Below, in pieces: positions 11,805 through 21,800 of a DNA stretch of 64,000 bases (position 1 is the stretch's first letter; each line of letters starts with the position of its first letter). The notes below the pieces were generated by a model. That model was not told the origin of the DNA. It saw nothing but the letters and a program-made list of their open reading frames with translations, and searched no databases. This DNA is from Megamerina dolium (Eukaryota > Arthropoda > Insecta > Diptera > Megamerinidae): the NCBI GenBank assembly GCA_963854835.1, contig OY978525.1, forward strand, positions 50,937,429-51,001,428, written 5' to 3'. The translations under genes were made by a program, and so were the position numbers.

Positions 11805-12917
11805 AGGAATACTGCAAAAGAGACGGAACCTCCACCCGAGACGGTGGGAATGAGAGAAAAAAAAATTAAATAAAGCAAATAAAAATACGGTATTTCATAT
11901 ACTTATATTTAATCTTAAAAATAAAAATTAACTATAAAATATTGGGATTTTGAATTCAATTCGAATTCTAGTTGATCAGCATCACCAGTGAGGGAGTTCA
12001 AGCCGGGATTTGAGATTTTGACTCTTGTAATAGTGAGACAGAGCCCTCGAGGATGGATGACGCATGTTAGATGCAACACGTGGAAAACATCACGAACGGA
12101 ATGGCACTAGATCGACTTCTTCATTGCGGATGCTTTTCGATCTTCAGAAAAAGGGTTGCTAAGCTCGACAATAGCGGTCAAAGCGATTAAGTTCAACGAG
12201 TGTGGTTTGCAACTCCTCATGGTAATAGGAACCATTCAGTCCAATGTAGGGAAATGGCAAAAATCCTTAGGGAGAGATGACACATGTTGAATGATATGCG
12301 AAATAAATGTTGATTGCCGAATGCGTGGATCGATGAATACTGAGTGTGGACTGTTGATTGTTGAATGTAGTACGTGGAATGTTAATTGGTGTAAGTTGAT
12401 TGAGGAGCGCTAATTTAAAAGTGTTGTCCAATGTATATTGGTGTATAGTTCAGGGTTGGATCACACCATCTCAGGTGAACAGATTCTCAGGGCTGGTCGT
12501 AAACCAGATCAAATGGTTCGAGAAGTCAACGTAGTTGACAAACCTAGAGTTCGTAGAGCGCTTGCAGCATTAATAATTCTATATTGTCGGGATTGCCAGA
12601 ATATGTACCGCTCGTGACAAGTTCTAACTTCAAATAGAATCTGCATGTCTTGGGTTCATGATATGACTCATGAATATGTAGCAAATAATGTGAAAATAAC
12701 ACATGGGATTATTCACACGCATATACACTATGCCAGTGCATAGTTCCATTGAAGCTTCGTAGAAGTTCGGGAATTAACTCGGGCAGTTACAGTGAACTGA
12801 ACAATGTGAGAGTGGGATGCGTGTGACGGTTAGTATCGTGTAGTCTGACAAAACGTTGCTATATAATACGGGTGTGGCATCAGAGGCTTATATATTGCTC
12901 AAGCCACAATCTTCAAA
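11805..12917 (-). other. 3' internal region of BEL unit 2; no gene seen
   Basis: Repeat of 5373-6486 with a few single-base differences. No coding domain was recognised. Confidence 0.5.
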
Positions 12918-14695
12918 TCACCTTTTACGTGACAACAATTTTGGGGGACCAATATTAGGCGGGATCAAATGCATTGCCATGCAAGTAGAAATCCTCTCGT
13001 TGATTGAACGAGTCTTTTGTGGGGAGTGATACGCAGATCTCGAGATTCCGTTGGATATTGCTGTATGGGAAGTATTACGTCTGGTAAATACTTTTGACGG
13101 GAGTTGATTTCTTCTTGGATGCGATCGGTAAGATCGATCCTTTGCATCTGGGGGGAGCATTGTATAACGGTGAACCTTCCGCTTTGCTCTCGGGTCATGC
13201 CGCGCTCTGTGAAGCAGGGAATGATGTTGCTTCCCACAGACCGCATGAAAACTCACTGTAGCATTTCGCAAGGGTATGCGATGTTGCCAAACAGTTGTTG
13301 CAAATTCCATACTGATGCACACAGAGTATTCTCTCTTCAACCAGGGGGTGCTTGCCTCTACATAGCGGGCAGCATGTCTTCGTGACAGTACTATGCAACG
13401 AACTAACATCTTTAGCTGTTGTGAGGGGTTTTTCTGAACATTTGGGGTGTTTTCTGTTATTACTTCGTGTCGGGTGCTTATCGCATTTAGTACCAGGTGA
13501 TGAATGCGGGAGTTTGTAGAAACGGATTTGATTGTGAAATAATGAAACTATTATACGGGATGTAGTGTTCACTGGCGGGAGGATTGTCGTGATTGGTACT
13601 GTATCCAATTAGGGATTTCACGTTTATTTTTTATCGATTGCTCCCAAAGACTCAACGTGTTATACGGTAGTTTCGAAGAACACAAATAGACCAAAATAGG
13701 ATTCCACTGATTTGTGTCGATGCCTAAGAGCTTCAAATTCATAATGCAATCGTTAACAGTGCGCTGTAAGCGCTTTAAGTTGGGACCGGTTTCTTGGGTA
13801 ACAGAGTGCAAGTTGAAGAGTGATTTCAATTGTATGTTTACCAATATGCGTTTGTTGTCATATCGCTCTTCTAAATTGTGCCACGCTATTGAGAAGCCAT
13901 CATTAGTCAACGGAGTTGACTTAATGATACTGTGTGCTTCACCATGGGTTTTCTGTAGCAAGTGGTACAATTTTTCTACGGAACTCAAGCGAGGATGATT
14001 TGTATATAGGGCCGTGAACATATTTTGGAAGCTTGGCCAGGAAACATAATCGCCCGAAAAACACTTAGTGTCACATGGATGCAGCTGAATAGCGGGAAAT
14101 GAATGTATATTATTTATTTTCTCCACGGGTGGATTCGGATGCCACCTCGAAACTCAGCTCGTGAAGAACAGCAGGAAATGAAGGTTGACGGGGTATGTTT
14201 TTAGCGGGAGAAGAGGAAACTGCGGGGGGTACCACTTCGGATCTCAGCTTGCGAAGAACATCAGGAAATAAATGTTGATGAGATATGTTTACATCGGGAG
14301 CAGGGGGAATTTCGGGAGACACCACCTCAGTTCAGTTCATGAAGATGAGCATTAATATTAGAGAGGCACCGGACATACGAGGTGTAACATTTTCTATATA
14401 CCTCTTTAATTTAGCTAATATCGACATCTTCAGCGACTTCCTCTGTTAGAACATTGTGATATGCTGTTCTGCAATCACTCCACAGGGACTGGAATTTCTT
14501 TTGCTGTGCCTCCAAGCTAATTTTGTTATGAGCTTCTGGGTTGATGGCATGAAAATTACTATCAAATTCAATAATATCTTCCACGGTAGCTCTGAAAAGA
14601 TCGTAAGCTGACATCCTATTAGCGATTGTAAAATTCCAGATGTAATACGTATGTTGCCTTTTCGTACGATTTATCAAAAAAAAATGGGTTGCCAA
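12918..14695 (-). pseudogene. BEL/Pao gag, copy 3, broken and with 507-bp deletion
   Basis: Same layout and deletion as copy 2. The N-terminal piece is 94 residues here (14411-14695), because a G-to-A change (TTGGCTAA to TTAGCTAA on the plus strand, near 14412) creates a stop. In the DUF1759-like segment, copy 3 matches copy 1 and differs from copy 2 at seven or more sites, while to the left of the deletion it matches copy 2. It is therefore a mosaic. Confidence 0.8.
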
Positions 14696-15387
14696 AATGT
14701 TTCCGGAGAGAGATTAATCCGAAAGCCGTAGTCTTCCGTAGCCAAATTGAAGGTTATACCAGTGGGCTAACTTATGGAAGGTATGACCTTGAGCTTATTT
14801 TAAATTCGTATTCGATTCCGCTGAATTCCGGAATTGACGTAGGGAGATGTAATTAATTCACAATCCATAAAATTATTCAATTGTAATGAGCCGAGGTTAT
14901 ATCTATGTATAGAAAATTCGTATCCGATGGGTATAAAAACATTTGGGAACCACTACTTTCTTCAACTTGTACTGTATTATCTTGCACAAAGAACTCAATT
15001 ATTTGATATTCGTTAACACAGTAGCAACTTAGGGTTGAGAGTGACTCTTTTTCACACTGGGTATTTTTCAATAGAAAAGATAGTGTACAATTGTTATTGC
15101 AATTACATTTCCTTTATAAAAAACATCAGCCAATGCAATTATATTTTGTTGCTCTTACAGGTATATGCAAAACAAAAATTGCGAGATAGAAATTTAGCAA
15201 CAATATACACTACCGCTATATTTGTGATCAAACGCAGGTATATTAGTCGAGACAAATCAATTGTTTTATTGTTGCCTATGTAAAGGGTTATCCATTTTGC
15301 AGTTTCAAAAGTAAATGTAAATAAAACACATATAAAATATTTTTTATCATGATATTTCTTTTTTATTATAAAGTTTGAACGTTGACA

Positions 15388-16797
15388 TTATGTGTGAAAT
15401 ACTACATCATTTAAATGACCACCACGCGAATTGTTGCAAGCATCGATTCTTTTGAGGTAATTTTCGACCACTTTTTGACACATATTGGGCGGTATCTCAG
15501 CCATAACGTGACGAATGTTGGTTTTTAGGTGCTCAAGAGTTAAAGGTTTATCTGCATAAACATGGTCTTTCGCGTAGCCCCACAAAAAAAAGTCAAGCGG
15601 TGTCAAATCGCATGATCTTGGTGGCCACTTGATATCGCCACGACGAGAAATTACGCTGCCAGAAAATTTCTCTTGCAATAAAGCCATATTCGCTCGAGTT
15701 GTGTGGCATGTGGCAACGTCTTGTTGAAACCACATATTCTCTAAGTCGTATTCTTCAATAGCAGGCAAAAAAAAATTCGGTTATCATATGACCATAACGC
15801 TCCGAATTGACGGTGACAGTCGTTCCATCGTCGTTTTCGAAGAAGTAAGGTCCAATCACACCTCCGGACCAAAGAGCGTACCAAGCAGTGACTTTTTGTG
15901 GATGTAGTGGCCTCTCTTCAATTATTTGAGGATTCTCAAAACCCCAAATACGACAATTTTGTTTGTTAACATACCCACCGAGTGAGAAATGTGCTTCGTC
16001 GCTGAAGAAAATTTTGTTCGAAAAATAGCCGTCCAAGCACCCATTCGACGTATCTACGACGTTGTGAATGGTCAGCTGGCTTCAGTTGTTGTGTGAGCTG
16101 GATTTTATATGGATGTAGGTGTAGGTGTAGGGTGCCGTAGCTCAGTGGTTAGTGTGTTCGCCTTCTGATCTGTAGGTCGTGGTTCAATCCCCGGCTGATG
16201 CATAACAAATTTAATATCGATAAGATTTTTTTTCGAACGGTACCCACCTGTCGGCAAGCAATTGGCAATTCTTTCGACAGTAACAACTTGCCATGAAAAA
16301 GCTTCTTAAAGAACTCTGTGACAAAGCTCAGAAAAAGTGATGTCACAAGTGTTCTGCCGTTCGGAACCGGCTAAAATAAGTAGGTCCCTTCTAATATTGT
16401 CCAAAATTTAAGACGCACAACAGTAATGGAAGAGAAGCTCGACCAATGAGCCCTTTGGGGCTTTATGTGCCACATATGGCCATAATGTGCCGTAAGACAG
16501 TCCTAATTCCTGAGAACGATGAGGAATCGACACATTCGGGTCTTCGGCAACACTTTCACTTACAGCAGCGATATTTTCGGTGGTACGAGCGAAACGATGA
16601 TGCACAGGCCTTACAATATCTGTAACCGATCCAGTCTCTTCATATTTCTTCACAATTTTGCCAATTGCTTGCGTAGTTGGACGATTATGTAAACCATAAT
16701 CTCCTCTTAAAGCACGATATGTGGCTGTGGCAGAATCACAATTTTTGTAGTAGGTTTTTACAATTTTAATACGTTGTGAGATAGTTAAGCGATCCAT
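15388..16797 (-). pseudogene. mariner-like transposase, copy 3, interrupted
   Basis: The C-terminal part (15388-15768) keeps QQDVATCHT and SCDLTPLDF. A frameshift near 15770 separates it from a 93-residue middle piece holding SDEAHFSLGG (15755-16036). A small deletion plus the SINE then cut it from the N-terminal helix-turn-helix region (16408-16848, likely start at 16797). No complete protein can be made. Confidence 0.85.
16130..16477 (+). mobile_element. tRNA-derived SINE inside mariner copy 3
   Basis: It starts GGGTGCCGTAGCTCAGTGG, which holds a pol III A box (TAGCTCAGTGGTTAG), and a B-box-like GGTTCAATCCC follows about 40 bp on. The body matches the other family members to GTGCCACATAT, where it stops without the T-rich tail. 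About 17 bp of mariner present in copies 1 and 2 are missing at the junction. Confidence 0.85.
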
Positions 16798-17290
16798 TTT
16801 CGCAAATGTCGGACTTTGAACTGAAAAAGAAAGAAATTGTTTTAACAACTCAGTTTGACAGATTTCGAATTCTAGCCCTATACTTTTGAAACCGCGAAAT
16901 GGATAACCCTTTATAACACTAAACTTAAACCCAAGTTGAACATTTCTTGATATCGTTCACATGAATTTGTATATCTACAATAATTTTTTTCCAATATTCA
17001 TATGTGATTGAATTGAAAATAAAAATTTTATTTCATTTATCTCACATGCTCATATATGAATATTAAAAACTGTTCCTGAGTGAACTATAACAGAAAAATT
17101 TCAGACTTCTCATTCATGTGCACGTTCGAAAAACAATTTTTAGAACAATTCAAATATGAACAAATTCATGATTGAAAGTGCACAATAATCAATCGATATC
17201 AATTGAGTAAAACAGATGTTTTATTTGTCAACAGCATATGACATCTTGACAACTTATAAAGAAAAAGCTTTTTTGGAATACCAAAATCGT

Positions 17291-17324
17291 TATAAATATT
17301 CAATCCTGCTTTAATTTATCAATT
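17291..17324 (+). promoter_or_regulatory. Candidate core promoter: TATA box and initiator
   Basis: TATAAATA at 17291 is followed about 30 bp later by TCAATT (17319-17324), close to the insect initiator consensus TCAKTY. This spacing is typical of a focused RNA polymerase II promoter. It lies about 60 bp upstream of a small signal-peptide ORF. AT-rich DNA makes chance matches likely. Confidence 0.35.
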
Positions 17325-17382
17325 GCACTTTTGCCACAATTCTTTTTTCACAAAAGTTTGCACTTTAGTATAATTTATAGAT

Positions 17383-17538
17383 ATGAGTCACCGATTGAAA
17401 TATTTACTAATAAGATTTGCAGTTACTTTTGCTCTCTTGTCGGAAAATACTATCGCTGGTAAACAAAATCTTTGCCTTCCGAGTGCCTTACATAGTAAAG
17501 TACATTTAGAAGGGAATTGTCGTTCATTACAATTGTAG
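17383..17538 (+). CDS. Candidate small secreted peptide, 51 residues
   Basis: An ATG at 17383 opens 51 codons to TAG at 17536. Residues 1-25 look like a secretory signal (basic start MSHRLKYLL, hydrophobic core IRFAVTFALL, small residues before TIAG). The remainder is about 25 residues with two cysteines separated by 14 residues, which could form one disulfide loop. A TATA/initiator pair lies at suitable distance, and AATAAA signals occur downstream (17717-17722; cluster 18268-18300). A GGTAAAC just after the signal could be a splice donor, making this exon 1 of a longer gene. Family not recognised. It may be a chance ORF, but it is the only host-gene-like signal in the window. Confidence 0.3.
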   Translation: MSHRLKYLLIRFAVTFALLSENTIAGKQNLCLPSALHSKVHLEGNCRSLQL

Positions 17539-17701
17539 TTCTTGATTTGAGAATAGTCTCTATAAGGCTCATTTCGCTTAGTTTATTTTTGGAAGGTATG
17601 ACGAAAGGTGCTTAATTTGTCCCTTACGACTACATTATTTTGAGCATGCTTCGAACTTTGCTTACAAAATCAGTAGGATTGAATGCAATATTTCTTAAGC
17701 A

Positions 17702-17714
17702 ACTTTCGAATTAT
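17702..17714. repeat. SINE target-site duplication, left copy
   Basis: ACTTTCGAATTAT here is repeated at 18075-18087, directly flanking the SINE. Confidence 0.9.
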
Positions 17715-18074
17715 AAAAAAATAAATATGTGGCACTTAAAGCCCCAAAGAGCTCACTGGCAGAGCTTCTCTTCCATTACTGTTGTGCGTCTTAAATTTTG
17801 GACAGTATTAGAATGGACCTACTTATTTTAGCCGGTTCCGAACGGCAGAACACTTGTGACATCACTTTTTCTGAGCTTTGTCACAGAGTTCTTTTTAGAA
17901 GCTTTTTCATGGCAAGTTGTTACTGTCGGAAGAATTGCCATTTGCTTGCCGACAGGTGGGTACCGTTCGAAAGAAAAATATTTTCGATATTAAATTTGTT
18001 ATGCATCAGCCGGGTATTGAACCACGACCTACAGATCAGAAGGCGAACACACTAACCACTGAGCTACGGCACCC
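17715..18074 (-). mobile_element. Full-length 360-bp tRNA-derived SINE
   Basis: Bounded by a perfect 13-bp direct repeat. On the minus strand it begins GGGTGCCGTAGCTCAGTGG with A-box and B-box motifs in a tRNA-like head of about 75 bp. A unique body follows (GCATAACAAATTT..., then AAGCTTCT..., then GGAAGAGAAGCTC), and it ends in CACATATTTATTTTTTT. The tail is T-rich on the strand that carries the promoter, unlike the usual A-rich SINE tail. No protein is encoded; mobilisation would need a partner LINE. Confidence 0.9.
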
Positions 18075-18087
18075 ACTTTCGAATTAT

Positions 18088-18440
18088 TCCCCAGGATATA
18101 CTTAGAATGAGCCAGTCACATGAATATTTACATAATTTCGTGTATTTATATACCAATCTCTAACGTTTTATTTTTATTTCTGTTTCTCAATATACCTATC
18201 CAAGTGCACAGTGCGCGCATCGTTTTTTCTTTCTCGCTTTCTCGATACATTTAAGTCATATTAGTGAATTTGGAAATTAAATAAATCATAAATAAATAAA
18301 ATCACGTGTGTTATTTTCACAACATACAAGTGACACAATTATGCGTAGCAGCAGCAACATCATATCTACGATTACAACATTAATACTCAATCACCACATC
18401 AACACAAACATCTCGACGATCATCAAGCCATCTCCATCTA
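18088..18440. other. AT-rich spacer with polyadenylation-like signals
   Basis: Overlapping AATAAA hexamers occur at about 18268-18300, followed by a GTGTGTTATTTT stretch, resembling a 3' processing site in the plus direction. No coding region was recognised. Confidence 0.4.
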
Positions 18441-18568
18441 TGGCAAGTGGGTACTGTTCGAAAGACAAATCTTTTCAATATTCAATTTTGTTATGCTTCA
18501 GCCGGGGATTGAACCCACGATCTACAGATCAGAAGGCCAACGCACTAACCACTGAGCTACAGCATCCA
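18441..18568 (-). mobile_element. SINE fragment (tRNA-like head only)
   Basis: The minus strand shows the A box (GTAGCTCAGTGGTTAG), B box (GGGTTCAATCCCC) and about 60 bp of body, truncated at the 3' side. It ends about 10 bp from the BEL LTR at 18578. Its TGGGTTCAATCCC retains a G missing in other copies, so it is a separate subfamily or an older copy. Confidence 0.8.
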
Positions 18569-18577
18569 CATCAATAC

Positions 18578-18811
18578 TGTGTAGTCTAATCAGCGATCAA
18601 AACACGACTGACTAATAATTGCTACTTACAAAATTAATGACCTCAAATAAAAGAACCGTAAATAAAATATTACATAGGTAAATATATGTATATAGATGCA
18701 CATATGTATATATATGTGTATTGATGGTATTTAGCGCCTCGGCCACGCTGTCTACGTTGACTGCGCTGCTTGGATTTGGTTTGCTGTTGACGATGGCTGC
18801 ATAACCAAACA
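18578..18811 (-). repeat. 3' LTR of BEL element
   Basis: Preceded on the minus strand by the purine tract at 18812-18824. The final integrase-domain ORF runs into this LTR, ending at 18752. Confidence 0.9.
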
Positions 18812-21800
18812 TTCTCCCCCCGTTGGAGGGCTACGGCCTTCAACTTCATCCTGCTTTGGAAGTGGAGACAACTTTCTGACAGCTCTTCGGATTACTCCAG
18901 CCGCCGTCTTAAGCTCGGCAACCCTTGATACTCCATCTGAACCACTCACAAGTTTCACGATTCTCGCCAATGGCCACTTGAGCGGTGGCAAGTTTTCGTC
19001 CTTCACCAGAACAACGTCATTAACAGACAGACTTAGTTTCTGTAGGCGCCACTTGGAACGCTGCTGCAGCAGAGTTAGGTACTCTTCATGCCAACGAGCC
19101 CAGAAGATTTGTTGGTAGTACGACACACGCTGCCACTGGTCTAAGCGATTGAAGTTAAGACCTGTTAAATCAGGTTCATCAAACAATTCATCCCAATGAA
19201 ATGCGCGGGCGTTAACATGTCTAGATCATCAGGATGCTCCGAAGGTGGAAGCAAAGGTCTAGAATTAATGATTGCTGCTATGTGGCAAACGAGTGTGCGC
19301 AGCTCATCAAAATTCAACACAGAAGATGCAACTGCTCGATAAAAGTGATGCTTCGCAGTTTTTACGGCTGCCTCCCACAATCCACCAAAGTGTGGAGAGC
19401 GAGATGGTATAAATCGCCATTCGATGGTATAGTCCAAACAAAACTCGTGAATAGCCTTGACATGGTCGTCGCTAAGAAAAAGGCGTCGTAGATCGGCAAG
19501 CTCATTCCTCGCGCCGCGTTAGTAGCGTTGTCAGACCATATTCGTGCGGGTCGACAACGCGTGCGAATAAAACGCTTGAGTGCTTTTAGAAAGGCGTTCG
19601 TGGAGAGATCCATGACTAGCTCCATATGAACGGCCTTGGTAGCGAAGCATATAAAAATGCAGATGTAACATTTTATGGCCTGCCTGTTACGTATTTCGCT
19701 CTTGTAAAAGAATGGGCCACAAAAATCAACGCCTGTGACCATAAATGCGTACGATGTGTTAACTCGATCGTCAGGCAGGTCTGCCATGATATGCTCTGCT
19801 AAGTACGGTTTAGCTCGAAAACAAATTGTGCATTTACTTACAGCACTTGAGACTGTTTTGCGACCTCCAATGGGCCAGTACTGCAGACGAATATTAGCGA
19901 GTAAGGCGCGAGGTCCAGCGTGTAAATTCCGTCTATGAAAATACATAATGACTGCGTTAGTTACCGGATGACGTCGAGGCAATATTACTGGATGTTGTGC
20001 GTCGAAATCTAGGGCAGAGTTCTTCAGCCGCCCTCCAACTCGTAGCAGTCCATAGTCGTCGATAAATGGTGAAAGAGATGCAATGCAACTGGATGATTTT
20101 ACGCATTGACCGGCTTGCAAAGCACTGTAGTCGACCCAAAGACTGGCCATTTGCATTGTGCGCAAAAGCAGTTTTGTGCCTCGTCGAATGTAATCAATAG
20201 TCAACCCAGAGCAACGAATGCGATGACGAAACTTGTAGACGTACGCAAAAACGTGCTGCAGCTTTGTAAACGAAGTGGCATATTTGCATTCCAGTGTAAT
20301 GTCGATGAACCGAGGTGCCGCAAGTAGTACCTTTTTTCGCAGTTCTGGCAGTGGATTGACCATATTGCAAGGCATGGGCCATTTATTTCGACCTTCAGCC
20401 AAGAACTCTGGACCATGAATCCAAAGTGATGACTCGATGAGTTCGCTGGGAGATGCACCTCTAGACAAAATGTCAGCTGGATTAAGTTTGGTAGGCACAT
20501 AATGCCATTCCATTTCTGCTGTCAACTCTTGTATAGCTGCTATACGATTAGACGCGAATGCTTGGAACCTTGAGGGCTCGTCGCTTATCCATGATAACAC
20601 CACTGTTGAATCCGACCAACAATAAAACGGGCATGTAAAAAGTTCCATTTCGGATACCTCATGAATAAGTTGCGCCAGCAAGGTGGCACCGCTTAGTTCC
20701 AGCTTAGGTATAGTAAGAGTCTTGAGAGGAGCAACACGCCACTTTGAGCAAAGCAAATGTGCTTGTCTTTCTTCCTCATTGCCGGAGACGACGTAGACAC
20801 AGGCCCCATAAGCATCGACGCTGGCATCGCTGAATCCATGCACTTCGACAACACCCTTTGGCATTGACAATCGAGGAAAACTAAGTTTTGGTATACGCCC
20901 AAGCTCTGCACATAAACTATTCCACGATGAACCCAACGATGAGGGTAAACTTTCATCCCAATCGAGCCTTTCCCTCCACAGCTGCTGGAGAAATATCTTC
21001 GCTTTGGAAATTATCGGGCCTATAAGGCCAAGCGGATCGTAGAAGCGAGCAATCGTTGACAAAACCGAGCGTTTGCAATGCTTTGCTTGCGCAATCGTTG
21101 GCGAAAATGCGAACAGCAAACGATCAGATGCAGGATCCCAAATAAGACCAAGTGTCTTCGTGATGTCGCTTCCATCGTCGAACTTGAGCAGAGTTTCCGT
21201 ATCCTCGGGTGGTATACCTTGAAGAAGAGCAAAGTTATTGGAACACCACTTACGCAGTTTGAAACGCCCTTTGCTAACAGATGAGTGACTTGATCCATAA
21301 TCTCTTTGACTTCATCAACGGAGCTACCACCTGTGATGAGATCGTCTACGTAGAAATCACGCCGCAATATTTCAGAGCCGATAGGAAATGAGAGCTGCTC
21401 ATCAAAGGCTAATTGATGCATTGATCGCACTGACAAAAATGAAGCTGGACGCGTACCGTAGGTGACTGTATCGAGTCTGAAAATCTGAACTGGTTGCTGT
21501 GGCGTATCTCGCCACAGGATGCATTGCAGATAGCTGTCTGGCTCTGATACTCGAACACAACGATACATTTTGCAAATGTCGCCCGTTAAGGCGATTGGAA
21601 ATGTTCGAAAACGCAGCAATATATTGAACAACTTGGGTTGTATGATAGGTCCTGTCATTAGCACATCATTTAGAGAGTATCCAGACGATGAAGTTGCCGA
21701 ACCGTCGAATACGACCCGGAGTTTGGTGGTCGTGCTGTCTTCCTTCAACACGCAGTGATGAGGCAAAAAATATTTACAAAGATGCTGATTGCCTGCTCTG

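Larger units (their letters stand above)
1..16911 (-). repeat. Tandem array of a deleted BEL/Pao retrotransposon, ~6.43 kb unit
   Basis: The sequence at position 1 recurs at 6931 and 13362, and nearly everything between matches at a few differences per kilobase. The offset between copies 1 and 2 is 6930, falling to 6423 after a 507-bp segment present only in copy 1; between copies 2 and 3 it is a constant 6431. Each unit reads, on the minus strand: LTR, primer-binding site, leader with a mariner, degenerate gag, short 3' internal region, polypurine tract, next LTR. Successive internal regions therefore share one LTR. Copy 1 is cut by the window start. Copy 3 ends inside its mariner, so only two LTRs are visible. 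An assembly duplication cannot be excluded from sequence alone. Confidence 0.9.
15283..16911 (-). mobile_element. mariner transposon, copy 3, both inverted repeats present, split by a SINE
   Basis: Left repeat AAGGGTTATCC follows TA (15281-15282); the right repeat ends GGATAACCCTT at 16911 and is followed by TA (16912-16913). Both ends and the TA target duplication are complete, unlike copies 1 and 2. Up to about 15768 it is nearly identical to the other copies. From about 15772 rightward it carries many substitutions, so this half comes from a different mariner lineage. A SINE interrupts it at 16130-16477. Confidence 0.85.

Noticed and set aside
16130..16210. Possible tRNA genes (also 17995-18074, 18490-18568, 34291-34365, 51507-51580)
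   Set aside because: A and B boxes are present, but each is the head of a repeated SINE with a conserved body; no clean cloverleaf was seen.
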